Positions 1-7,928 of a stretch of 14,682 nucleotides of DNA are shown here, in pieces. The position numbers and the translations under genes were made by a program. Source of the stretch: Tissierellia bacterium (GTDB taxonomy: Bacteria > Bacillota > Clostridia > Tissierellales > Tepidimicrobiaceae). Under the pieces are notes generated by a model. It made no database searches, had not been told where the DNA came from, and was given only the letters and a program-made list of their open reading frames with translations. Where the stretch lies: assembly GCA_012798935.1 (NCBI GenBank), contig JAAZMG010000038.1, forward strand, positions 1-14,682, read 5' to 3'. Every line of letters starts with the position of its first letter. The first letter of the stretch is position 1.

Positions 1-208
1 CTTCCTTATTAATCCTTCTAGGCATTCCCTTGACTCTAATGGTCTTAAAGTCAAACCCTTCCTTGGGTACCAATTCACTTTCAAGTCCTTCTTTAGTACC
101 TACATATAAAATTTCTGCATCCTTATGTCTGTTTTTTATCTCTGTTGCTATAGCTAGAGCCGGATAAATATGTCCTCCAGTCCCTCCTCCTGTTATTAGA
201 TATCTCAT
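1..208 (-). CDS. murG: UDP-GlcNAc:undecaprenyl-PP-MurNAc-pentapeptide transferase MurG (N-terminal part)
   Basis: MurG is the membrane-associated glycosyltransferase that adds GlcNAc to lipid I to give lipid II on the inner face of the membrane. Only the first 69 codons are in the window; the gene runs off the left edge, so this is a window truncation and not a broken gene. The translation begins MRYLITGGGTGGHIYPALAI, which contains the GGGTGGHI(Y/F)PA loop (residues 7-17) that is the N-terminal hallmark of MurG. A YVGTKEGLE segment and an IRVKGMPR segment follow, both as expected for the family. The ATG at 206-208 is preceded by AGGAG lying inside the last codons of ftsW. The ftsW stop is only 6 nt upstream, so translation is probably coupled. 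It is the last visible gene of the dcw operon. Confidence 0.95.
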   Translation of the reverse strand, partial: MRYLITGGGTGGHIYPALAIATEIKNRHKDAEILYVGTKEGLESELVPKEGFDFKTIRVKGMPRRINKE

Positions 209-214
209 GTATTT

Positions 215-1333
215 TCAACTCCTATCTAAATTAACATGTCTTGATATATTTAATAGAATACCTACAGCTGACATATAAAGAATCAAAGACGTCCCTCCAT
301 AGCTAACAAAAGGAAGAGGAATCCCAGTTGTGGGTATTGATGAAGTAACTACTGCAATATGAATTAAAGATTGAATTGTTATCAAGGCTACAATCCCTGT
401 AGTAAGCAAGCACCCAAATAAATCCTCCACATTTAAAGCTATTCTTATACCTCTCCAAATAAGTAGAAGTAATAATAAAATTACAGTTAAAGCACCTAAA
501 AATCCTAATTCCTCGCCTATTATTGCAAATATAAAATCATTATGGGGCTCTGGAATATAAAAAAATTTTTGTCTGCTTTTGCCTAAACCTAATCCAAATA
601 GTCCTCCAGAACCTAGAGCATATAAAGATTGAACTGCTTGCCATCCAGTATCAGTTTTATCTGCAAAAGGATCTAAAAAAGCTGTAAACCTTCTCATCCT
701 ATACTTATGTTCTTCATCAGTAATGGCCTTTATTAGCCCTATTGTTGCCCCACACATCATTACTAATAGATGAGTAAACTTCATACCAGCTACAAAAAAG
801 ATACTAATTAAAGTCGCTCCTAATGTTATCGTTGTACCTAAATCTTTCTGTAAATATATCATACCACAAGACAAACCAATGATTATCAGAGTAGGTATAA
901 CTCCTTTTTTAATATCTATTACATCATCTTTCCTTTTAGATAAAAATGCAGCTAAAAAAATAATAGATCCTAATTTTATAATATCAGATGGCATAAATGT
1001 AGTAAAACCCAGATTTACCCATCTTCTTGCCCCTTTTATAACTATTCCTAAAGGAGTAAATATTAAAAACCCACTAAATATGGACATTGTAAATATAAAT
1101 TTAGACATTCGTTTTAATCTTCTATAATCAAAGTTCATAAAGAAAATCAATGCAACTAGTCCTAAGGTTGCTGCAATTACTTGCTTTTTAAGAAAATAAT
1201 ATCCATCATTCATTATTTTAATACCTTCTGGCCAAGACGAACTGAATACCATTATTATACCTATAAATACAAGGAGTAATGTTGCTAAAAGTAAAGTAAA
1301 ATCACAAGCTTTTTTTTTAACCTTTTTAGCCAT
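215..1333 (-). CDS. ftsW: SEDS-family peptidoglycan glycosyltransferase FtsW/SpoVE
   Basis: 372 aa polytopic membrane protein of the SEDS family. These proteins polymerise lipid II into glycan strands together with a class B PBP, at the division septum (FtsW) or for the spore cortex (SpoVE). A basic N-terminus (residues 2-8) precedes about ten hydrophobic segments. Family motifs are GARRW (101-105), the long loop with RMRRFTAFLDPF (212-223) and GWQAVQSLYALGSGGLFG (230-247), PHNDFIFAIIGEELG (263-277) with the likely catalytic Asp266, and SIPTTGIPLPFVSYGGTS (332-349). Two usually conserved motifs differ: MPSD replaces the common QPSE (114-117) and QKDLGT replaces QPDLGT (162-167). The position between murD and murG is that of spoVE in Bacillus, and the neighbouring PBP is SpoVD-like, so SpoVE is an equally good name. 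The ATG is preceded by an AGGAGG within the last murD codons, and 1 nt separates the genes. Confidence 0.93.
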   Translation of the reverse strand: MAKKVKKKACDFTLLLATLLLVFIGIIMVFSSSWPEGIKIMNDGYYFLKKQVIAATLGLVALIFFMNFDYRRLKRMSKFIFTMSIFSGFLIFTPLGIVIKGARRWVNLGFTTFMPSDIIKLGSIIFLAAFLSKRKDDVIDIKKGVIPTLIIIGLSCGMIYLQKDLGTTITLGATLISIFFVAGMKFTHLLVMMCGATIGLIKAITDEEHKYRMRRFTAFLDPFADKTDTGWQAVQSLYALGSGGLFGLGLGKSRQKFFYIPEPHNDFIFAIIGEELGFLGALTVILLLLLLIWRGIRIALNVEDLFGCLLTTGIVALITIQSLIHIAVVTSSIPTTGIPLPFVSYGGTSLILYMSAVGILLNISRHVNLDRS

Positions 1334-1334
1334 T

Positions 1335-2696
1335 CTATTCCTCCTTTAAGCTATATACTTCCTGTTTGAAATCATTCCCTCTTTTTTCAAAGCTACTATA
1401 CATATCCCAAGATGCACAAGCTGGTGAAAGCAATATATTGTCTCCACTTTTTGCTATTTGGTAGCCTTTTTTTACTGCTGTTTTCATATCTTCTACCATA
1501 TATATATTATTAAATCCATATTTTATAGCTGTATTTCTTATTTTCTCTTTAGTTTCTCCTAACAATATAACAGCTTTTACTTTTCCTTTAAATGATAATA
1601 TAAAATCGTCAAACTCAGTACCTTTATCCATACCTCCTGCAATTAATACAATTGGAGATTTTATTGCTTCAATAGCTTTTACGCTAGCATCTACATTAGT
1701 GCCTTTAGAATCATTAAAAAATTGGATTCCATCAATAGTATCCACATATTCTATCCTGTGTTCAACACCAGGAAAAGTTCTCAGCACATCTTGCATTATA
1801 CTTATATCTAGCCCCATTATCCAACCTATAGAAACACTAGCAAGGGCATTTTCCAAATTATGTTTCCCTAATATCTTTATATGGTTAATTGAAATTACTT
1901 TCTTAATGCTATTTCCATCATTAATTACAATATGCCCTTCTTCAATATATACCCCCTTAGAAAGCTTATTATCCACACTAAACCATATTAAATTAGATTT
2001 TATTTCCTCCTTCATACTTCTCAACAGAGGATCGTCATAATTTAATATAGTATATTCATTGCTTCCCTGATTCTTAAATATTTTTTTCTTAGCTTCAATA
2101 TAATTATCTAAAGTATTATGCCAGTTTAAATGATCTGGGGTAATATTTAATATTAGACTAATTTTAGGAGTGAATTTTGTAGTGCTTTCTAATTGGAAAC
2201 TACTTGCTTCTATAACAAATATACTATCTTCTTTAGAATTTACAACATCCCATAGTATTCCCACTCCTATATTTCCTGCTACATAAGTGGAAAAACCTGC
2301 TTTCTTAAAAAATTCTCCTGTCAAAGTTGTAGTTGTAGTCTTTCCATTTGTACCAGTAATAGCTATAAAGTTGCTACTTGGTCTAATTCTATAAGCCAAC
2401 TCTAAATCGGTAATAACTTCAACACCTTTTTCATCTGCTTTTTTAATTATATCCAAGGTTAAAGGTATCCCAGGACTTTTGATTATCAAATCTACATTTT
2501 CAAGGGGAACATTATTTGTTCCCAAAAATAATTCTACGTCTATGTCTTCTATCTGAGAAAGGTATTCTTTTAAATCCCTTTCCTTTTTAATATCACTAAT
2601 AGATATATTAGCCTTTAATTTATCTAGGGCTTTTACAGTAGAAATTCCACTAATTCCAAGACCTAATATTAATACATTTTTATTTTCTAAATTCAT
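1335..2696 (-). CDS. murD: UDP-N-acetylmuramoyl-L-alanine--D-glutamate ligase MurD
   Basis: 453 aa cytoplasmic Mur ligase that adds D-glutamate to UDP-MurNAc-L-Ala using ATP; the length is normal for the family. The N-terminal Rossmann-like domain has LGLGISG (11-17) and SPGIP (74-78) for substrate binding. The central ATPase domain has the P-loop GTNGKTT (115-121), EASSFQLE (163-170), TPDHLNWH (186-193) and the YIEAKKKIF segment, whose Lys203 aligns with the carbamylated lysine. HNLENALA (279-286) and HRIE (313-316) lead into the C-terminal domain with NDSKGTN (328-334), GGMDKG (354-359), SPACASWDMY (424-433) and FEKRGNDF (436-443). All key residues are present. The ATG is preceded by AGGTG, and mraY ends 20 nt upstream. 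It is part of the dcw operon and supplies MurE with its substrate. Confidence 0.97.
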   Translation of the reverse strand: MNLENKNVLILGLGISGISTVKALDKLKANISISDIKKERDLKEYLSQIEDIDVELFLGTNNVPLENVDLIIKSPGIPLTLDIIKKADEKGVEVITDLELAYRIRPSSNFIAITGTNGKTTTTTLTGEFFKKAGFSTYVAGNIGVGILWDVVNSKEDSIFVIEASSFQLESTTKFTPKISLILNITPDHLNWHNTLDNYIEAKKKIFKNQGSNEYTILNYDDPLLRSMKEEIKSNLIWFSVDNKLSKGVYIEEGHIVINDGNSIKKVISINHIKILGKHNLENALASVSIGWIMGLDISIMQDVLRTFPGVEHRIEYVDTIDGIQFFNDSKGTNVDASVKAIEAIKSPIVLIAGGMDKGTEFDDFILSFKGKVKAVILLGETKEKIRNTAIKYGFNNIYMVEDMKTAVKKGYQIAKSGDNILLSPACASWDMYSSFEKRGNDFKQEVYSLKEE

Positions 2697-2716
2697 ATTT
2701 ACACCTGACTTTCACA

Positions 2717-3682
2717 TTAGTTTAAACTTACTACACCTATTAAACATAGTATTACTGTAATGCTCCAGAAAACAACCACTACCCTAGTTTCTTTCCACCC
2801 TTTTTGCTCAAAATGATGGTGAAGGGGACTCATTAAAAACACCCTTTTCCTTGTAAGTTTATAGGAGGTAACTTGGATAATAACGGATAAAGCTTCTATA
2901 AAATATATACCTCCTGCTATGGGAATTATTAAAGGTAGATTTAATAATATAGCAATGGCTGCAACAGCACCACCTAAAGCCATAGAACCTGTATCCCCCA
3001 TAAAAACTTTGGCTGGATATGCATTATATATTAAAAAGCCTAGGCAAGCACCGGTTAAAGCTGCTGAAAATACAGATATGCTATCTTGCCCCCAATTAAG
3101 AGCAACTAAGCCAAAAAAAGATAAAACAATCAAAGTAACTCCTGTTGCTAAGCCGTCTAATCCATCTGTTAAATTCACACTATTTACAGTTCCAACAACT
3201 ACGAAAGCTATAAATGGTACATATAGTATTCCTAAATCTAAATATCTATTGCTTAAAAAAGGAATAATAACCTTCGTTCCAAGCATAGATGTATTAGACT
3301 GGTACACGGCTAATAACACCGCCAACACTATCTGTCCTATTAATTTTTGATGAGCTTTAAGTCCTAAAGATCTTTTATTTATAATTTTCATATAATCATC
3401 TATAAATCCAATAAACCCAAAACCAAAGGTAGATATTAATAATATATACATATCAGAATTTAACATTCCCGAAGTTACTGTAGTTATAAGTAATGCAATC
3501 AGCATTATTATACCTCCCATTGTGGGAGTACCACTTTTAACTAAATGACTTTTAGGGCCGTCATCTCTTACATTTTGACCAATTTTAAGTCTATTTAACA
3601 TAGGAATAATTATAGGACCTAAAATAAGGGTTATTATAAATGAAATAAGAATAGTTCTAATCATATCTATATAGTCAACCAT
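2717..3682 (-). CDS. mraY: Phospho-N-acetylmuramoyl-pentapeptide-transferase MraY
   Basis: 321 aa integral membrane enzyme with about ten transmembrane helices. It transfers phospho-MurNAc-pentapeptide to undecaprenyl phosphate to form lipid I. Visible motifs are GPKSHLVKSGTPTMGG (42-57), the Asp pair FIDDYMK (93-99), NLTDGLDGLATG (170-181) and YNAYPAKVFMGDTGS (219-233). These include the Mg2+/catalytic aspartates near 95-96, 173, 176 and 230. The cytoplasmic MSPLHHHFEQKGWKE loop (284-298) carries the triple histidine (288-290). Length and motif order are normal. The ATG at 3680-3682 has a good AGGAG 7 nt upstream. An in-frame Met7 is a possible alternative start but has no comparable ribosome binding site. 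murE ends 30 nt upstream; murF, which often separates murE and mraY in other dcw clusters, is absent. Confidence 0.97.
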   Translation of the reverse strand: MVDYIDMIRTILISFIITLILGPIIIPMLNRLKIGQNVRDDGPKSHLVKSGTPTMGGIIMLIALLITTVTSGMLNSDMYILLISTFGFGFIGFIDDYMKIINKRSLGLKAHQKLIGQIVLAVLLAVYQSNTSMLGTKVIIPFLSNRYLDLGILYVPFIAFVVVGTVNSVNLTDGLDGLATGVTLIVLSFFGLVALNWGQDSISVFSAALTGACLGFLIYNAYPAKVFMGDTGSMALGGAVAAIAILLNLPLIIPIAGGIYFIEALSVIIQVTSYKLTRKRVFLMSPLHHHFEQKGWKETRVVVVFWSITVILCLIGVVSLN

Positions 3683-3712
3683 TTGTCTTCTCCTCTCCCG
3701 TATATGCTACTA

Positions 3713-5176
3713 TTATTTTTCCATATCCTTTAATATATCTAGCACTATTTGTTTTTCATCAAAGGGAATAACCTCATCCTTAATTATAGTATAGGTTTCG
3801 TGGCCCTTTCCAGCTAACAATATAGTATCTTTAGGCCTAGCATTTAATAAAGCATATTTTATGGCTTCTTTTCTGTCCGTAATTGCAATATAATTGCCCT
3901 TTACCTTTTCCACTCCTACTATAATATCTTCTATAATTTTATCTGGGTTTTCAAACCTTGGATTATCTGAAGTTACAACACATAAATCAGCATGCTTTGC
4001 CACTGTTTCACCCATAATTGGCCTTTTAGCTTTGTCCCTATTGCCTCCTGCTCCAAAAACTACAATCTTCCTTCCTTCAGCAAATTGATCAATAGTAGTT
4101 AGAACTTTTTCCAATCCATCTGGGGTATGGGCAAAATCAATAATAACGCTATAATCTTTATCTATTGAAACAATTTCAAATCTCCCCTTAATACCTTTAA
4201 CGGATTCTATTCCTTTCTTTATGATGGATAAATCTATATTATAAATAATACCACAAGATATTGCTGCTAGTGCATTATATACACTAAATTTACCTAGCAA
4301 GTTTAGATTAATAGGTATAGAACCTTTTGGAGTATGTAAAATAAAATCTACACCTTTTGTATGACAAATTACATCTGTAGCATATACATCACTTTTCTCA
4401 TCTATTCCATAGGTAATAATGGGTACATTATTCTTCATTTTATCTATTATTTTTTTTCCATAGGGATCATCTATATTAATGATATTATATTTTTGTGTTC
4501 TATTAAATAGTCTTAATTTGCTATTAAAATAATTTTCCATAGTTAGATGATAGTCCAAATGGTCTTCCGTTAAATTCGTAAATATGCCTATCTGAAAATC
4601 CACATATTCTACCCTTTTCATATCTAAAGAGTGAGAAGAGACTTCCATTACACAGTATTTTGTTCCTACATCTACCATTTTCTTTAAATGCTTTTGAATA
4701 GTTAAAGATTCTGGGGTTGTATTTTTATTATCTATTTTTTTATTATCGATAATAGACCCCATAGTTCCGATTATCCCAGTTTTTTTATTTTGTGCATCAA
4801 AAATACTTTTAACTAAATATGTAATAGATGTTTTGCCATTTGTACCCGTAACCCCAATTAAATCTAAACTTTTAGATGGCTCTTTATAAAAACGAGAAGA
4901 ATACATACCTAAAGCTTCTATAGTATCTTTTACTTTTATTAAAGTAACCCCTTCTTTTCCCATTTTGACGTCTTTTTGCACTACTATACAATTAGCTCCT
5001 CTTTCTAAAGCTTCTTCTATAAAATCGTGTCCATCTACAGTAAAACCCTCTATTGCAATAAACATATTATCCCTTGATACTTTCCTTGAATCATCTTCAA
5101 TGCCTGCAATATTAATATCAATATTTCCTTTTAAAATTTCAAATTCAGTACCTTTTATTATCCCTTTTAATTCCAA
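3713..5176 (-). CDS. murE: UDP-MurNAc-L-Ala-D-Glu:meso-diaminopimelate ligase MurE
   Basis: 487 aa Mur ligase that adds the third peptide residue to the muropeptide precursor. Motifs in order: P-loop GTNGKTS (111-117), TTPES (153-157), MEVSSHSL (177-184), LTEDHLDYH (202-210), Lys220 as probable carbamylated lysine, DFAHTPDGL (347-355), GAGGNRD (375-381), DNPRFENP (404-411) and GKGHE (456-460). The DNPR motif is the family signature for meso-diaminopimelate rather than L-lysine, so this cell probably has mDAP peptidoglycan. The start is TTG (5174-5176) with AGGTG 5 nt upstream. No ATG occurs upstream in frame before the stop at 5237-5239, and the N-terminus matches the usual MurE beginning (short lead into a L-x-x-I-x-x-G segment). 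The preceding gene ends 69 nt upstream, with a hairpin in the gap. Confidence 0.96.
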   Translation of the reverse strand: MELKGIIKGTEFEILKGNIDINIAGIEDDSRKVSRDNMFIAIEGFTVDGHDFIEEALERGANCIVVQKDVKMGKEGVTLIKVKDTIEALGMYSSRFYKEPSKSLDLIGVTGTNGKTSITYLVKSIFDAQNKKTGIIGTMGSIIDNKKIDNKNTTPESLTIQKHLKKMVDVGTKYCVMEVSSHSLDMKRVEYVDFQIGIFTNLTEDHLDYHLTMENYFNSKLRLFNRTQKYNIINIDDPYGKKIIDKMKNNVPIITYGIDEKSDVYATDVICHTKGVDFILHTPKGSIPINLNLLGKFSVYNALAAISCGIIYNIDLSIIKKGIESVKGIKGRFEIVSIDKDYSVIIDFAHTPDGLEKVLTTIDQFAEGRKIVVFGAGGNRDKAKRPIMGETVAKHADLCVVTSDNPRFENPDKIIEDIIVGVEKVKGNYIAITDRKEAIKYALLNARPKDTILLAGKGHETYTIIKDEVIPFDEKQIVLDILKDMEK

Positions 5177-5214
5177 TTCTGCACCTGCTTCCTTTCTGTT
5201 AATAAAATGAATTA

Positions 5215-5238
5215 AAAGGCAACTTAAAAGTCGCCCTT
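5215..5238 (-). terminator. Hairpin between the PBP gene and murE (weak terminator or attenuator)
   Basis: On the minus strand AAGGGCGAC pairs with GTTGCCTTT: 9 bp including two G-U pairs, around a 6-nt loop (5224-5229). It begins 8 nt after the PBP stop codon and runs into UUUU, followed by a broken A/U stretch. The stem and U-tract are weaker than the other terminators in the window. I infer partial termination, processing or an mRNA 3'-end stabiliser inside the operon. Confidence 0.4.
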
Positions 5239-5245
5239 ATTAATC

Positions 5246-7417
5246 TTACCCTTCTATGTTTGAAAATTCAACCTCTACATTGGAATTTATATCGACTTCT
5301 ACTCCAGGTTCCGGGTTCTGCTTTATTACCGCACCTTCACCTTTAAATTGATACTTCAAGCTTAAACCATCTAATACTCTAATCACATCATCCCTAGATT
5401 TTCCCTTAAGATTTGGCATTATAATCTTTTCTGCATTTTTAAAATCCTCATCTAGGTATAAATCAATTATAGACCCTTTTGATACCTTAGTTCCTGGTAA
5501 TGGAAATTGTTCTATTATCTTTGACTTCTCCGTAATATAATCGGTTTCAGTAGTATATTTAAACCCTAATTCAGTTAATTTTCTTCCCGCTTCCCCAATA
5601 GTTTTATTACGTACATCTGGAACTTCTTCTATATTTTCAAATTGTTCCTTTTCTTCTTCTGTAAATTGTGGTTTGACTTCAAGATAAGATAAAGTTTCCT
5701 CTATCACCTTACCTGCCACAGGTGCCGCTATACTTCCTCCATAGTATATACCTGACGGTTCATCAACTATGACCAACACAGCTATCTTTGGATCCGTAGC
5801 AGGTGCTACTGCTATAAAAGACCCAATATATTTTCCCGGTGCATATTTACCATCTATTATCTTTTGCGCTGTTCCTGTTTTCCCAGCAACTTTATATCCT
5901 GGAACATAGGCATTTGTACCAGTCCCATTTGAAACTACAGCTTCCATCATTTCCAACATAGTATCCGAAGTACTTTTTGATATGACCTGCCTTTTAATTT
6001 CAGGCTCATTGGTAAATACTATATTACCTTCATCATCTATTAGCCGGGATACAAGCCTTGGTTTCATCAAATTGCCTCCGTTGCCTATAGCAGAAACAGC
6101 ATTAATAAGCTGAATAGGGGTCACCGCTATCCCATGACCATAGGACATAGTAGCTAGATTGACTTCCTTAATTACATCAGTATTAACCGGTATTATACCT
6201 GCTTGTTCCCCTGTCAACTCGATTCCAGTTGTCTCTCCAAATCCAAATCCTTTAATATATTTATATAATTTTTCTTTACCTAGCTTTCTACCTAAATTTA
6301 CAAAAACCACATTACATGAATTTTCCATACCTTCCTTTAAAGTTTGAGCCCCGTGAGGATTATACCATCTAGAGCATTTTAATAACGCTCCTGGTATATC
6401 TCTGATAAACCCATTACAATAAAAATTGGTATTAATATCCGCTATATTTTCTTCAATTGCAGCAGCTGCTACTATGGTTTTAAATGTAGAACCTGGCTCA
6501 TAAGCATCGTTTATTGCAAAATTACGCCACATATCATACCATTTCTTTTTTAATTCCTCCGAAGGCAAATCATCCCATTGTTTTTTAGTAACCTCATCTA
6601 AAGGCTCTCGTGGATTATTAGGATTATACTGTGGTAAAGTTGCCATAGCTAATATATCTCCGGTATTAGGCTCCATAACAAGAACAGAAACATTCTTTGC
6701 TTTATTAGTAATTAATGATTCCAATGCAGCTTTCTCTGCAAAATGTTGGATAGTTTCATCTATAGTCAAAACTACATTTAATCCATCCTCTGCTTCAAAA
6801 ACTCTTTCTCCATCATAGGGCATTTGTTTTCCTCCAGCATCCGTAGTTTTTATCCACCGCCCTGGAGTTCCAGATAAATATTTATCATAGGTTTTCTCTA
6901 TACCATATAATCCATCACTATCAATATTAGTAAACCCTATAATATAAGATGCAAAATCCTCATAAGGATAAAATCTCTTATTGTCATCTACTATTTCTAT
7001 CCCTGGCAATCCTAATTTTCGTAGCTCATTTGCTTCTTCTTTAGTTATCCATTGTTTTATTTTTTCTGTTCTTTGCTCCTTAGTAATCTTGCCAAATATA
7101 ATTTCCTCATCCATATCCAATACTTCTGCCACAGCTTTAGCGGTCTTTTTAGGTTCTTCAATATCTGCAGGGCTAGCCCACACAGTATATGAGCTTACAC
7201 TAATGGCTAACTTTTTCCCATTTCTATCATAAATTACTCCTCTTTTTGCTTTAATTTCTATACCTTTTGTCCATTGTTCTAGGGCTCCTTTTTTCAATTC
7301 TTCCCCTGTTACTATTTGTATATACCCTAACCTAATAATTAGTGCAAAAATTATAATTAAAACTACTACAAATATAAACACTAGCCTTTTTTTTGAAGTA
7401 TTACTAGGTGTAGCCAA
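5246..7417 (-). CDS. spoVD: Class B penicillin-binding protein with two PASTA domains (SpoVD/PBP2B type)
   Basis: 723 aa transpeptidase that cross-links peptidoglycan, partner of the SEDS protein encoded downstream. A short basic N-terminus and one transmembrane helix (about 11-30) anchor it. The dimerisation domain (about 55-205) includes RGVIYDRNG (59-67) and YGIEKTYDKYLSG (171-183). The transpeptidase domain (about 245-575) has S310-T-F-K, S367-C-N and KTGT (513-516). Two PASTA repeats follow (about 599-657 and 667-719). Two PASTA domains and 723 aa resemble PBP2B in size, but SCN plus a second cysteine at 348 resemble sporulation-specific SpoVD, whose activity is controlled by a disulfide near the active site. 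In clostridia one gene in this position is often annotated SpoVD. The start is TTG (7415-7417) with GGAGGG 7 nt upstream, overlapping the end of ftsL; the genes are 12 nt apart. Confidence 0.93.
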   Translation of the reverse strand: MATPSNTSKKRLVFIFVVVLIIIFALIIRLGYIQIVTGEELKKGALEQWTKGIEIKAKRGVIYDRNGKKLAISVSSYTVWASPADIEEPKKTAKAVAEVLDMDEEIIFGKITKEQRTEKIKQWITKEEANELRKLGLPGIEIVDDNKRFYPYEDFASYIIGFTNIDSDGLYGIEKTYDKYLSGTPGRWIKTTDAGGKQMPYDGERVFEAEDGLNVVLTIDETIQHFAEKAALESLITNKAKNVSVLVMEPNTGDILAMATLPQYNPNNPREPLDEVTKKQWDDLPSEELKKKWYDMWRNFAINDAYEPGSTFKTIVAAAAIEENIADINTNFYCNGFIRDIPGALLKCSRWYNPHGAQTLKEGMENSCNVVFVNLGRKLGKEKLYKYIKGFGFGETTGIELTGEQAGIIPVNTDVIKEVNLATMSYGHGIAVTPIQLINAVSAIGNGGNLMKPRLVSRLIDDEGNIVFTNEPEIKRQVISKSTSDTMLEMMEAVVSNGTGTNAYVPGYKVAGKTGTAQKIIDGKYAPGKYIGSFIAVAPATDPKIAVLVIVDEPSGIYYGGSIAAPVAGKVIEETLSYLEVKPQFTEEEKEQFENIEEVPDVRNKTIGEAGRKLTELGFKYTTETDYITEKSKIIEQFPLPGTKVSKGSIIDLYLDEDFKNAEKIIMPNLKGKSRDDVIRVLDGLSLKYQFKGEGAVIKQNPEPGVEVDINSNVEVEFSNIEG

Positions 7418-7429
7418 AATTAAACCCTC

Positions 7430-7900
7430 CTAAAACAAACCTAGAACTAAGTTTACAATGCTCCTTAATTGTTTGACTAAAACAAATTCCTTCTTTGTGT
7501 TGATTTCCTTCTCTATATCCATATCTTTTACATTTATGTAAATTATTTGGTCCTCTGTAGGGTAATCCATTCCTAATTTAATTATAGCCTCTTCTTCAAT
7601 TTTTGAAGAAGATTTTATACTCTCAAGCTCAGTTGTTAGATGTTCTTTTTCTTTTTCTAATTCAATTTTTTGCCTCTCTAACTCTGTAATCTCTTGTCTT
7701 ACCTTGGTTATATTAGCATATCTATACAAAATAAACAAAGATAAAATCAATCCAATTATTGCCAGTCCTATGGCAAACAACTTATATGATACTTTAGCCT
7801 TTTTCTTTTTCCTCTTATAAGTTCTTTTAGGTCTTTCATATTCTGCATCCACTTGATCTGGGTAATAATAGTAATCTAGTTCCTTTTTAGTTACTAACAA
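7430..7900 (-). CDS. ftsL: Cell division protein FtsL-like (bitopic, coiled coil)
   Basis: 156 aa small membrane protein in the invariant ftsL position between rsmH and the class B PBP gene. FtsL with DivIC/FtsB links the division site to the PBP-FtsW synthase. The cytoplasmic part is tyrosine-rich (DYYYYPD, 9-15) and then very basic (KRTYKRKKKKAK, 25-36). One transmembrane helix (about 39-59) is followed by a charged heptad-rich coiled coil (about 64-98). Then comes EEEAIIKLGMDYPTEDQIIYI (102-122, short break after EEEAIIKLGM), the element that closes FtsL/DivIC ectodomains. Unusually, about 35 residues follow, ending in a hydrophobic tail VKQLRSIVNLVLGLF (142-156). Sequence similarity in this family is low, so position and topology carry the assignment. 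The start is TTG (7898-7900) with AGGA/GGGGG upstream and no in-frame ATG before an upstream stop. Confidence 0.85.
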   Translation of the reverse strand: MLVTKKELDYYYYPDQVDAEYERPKRTYKRKKKKAKVSYKLFAIGLAIIGLILSLFILYRYANITKVRQEITELERQKIELEKEKEHLTTELESIKSSSKIEEEAIIKLGMDYPTEDQIIYINVKDMDIEKEINTKKEFVLVKQLRSIVNLVLGLF

Positions 7901-7928
7901 TTTATTCCTACCCCCTTTACTTTAGAAC

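Noticed and set aside
1..208. murG as a truncated pseudogene
   Set aside because: The frame is open to the window edge with a normal start, so it is cut by the window only.
879..1127. Open frame of 82 codons on the plus strand
   Set aside because: It lies antisense inside ftsW, has no ribosome binding site or recognisable domain, and is explained by the low stop density of the opposite strand of a membrane-protein gene.
1969..1977. Perfect DnaA-box-like TTATCCACA
   Set aside because: It is a single copy inside murD coding sequence, with no cluster of boxes or A/T-rich unwinding region of an origin; chance is sufficient.
2919..3350. Open frame of 143 codons on the plus strand
   Set aside because: It is antisense to the well-supported mraY and shows no family features; codon composition looks like a mirrored coding strand.
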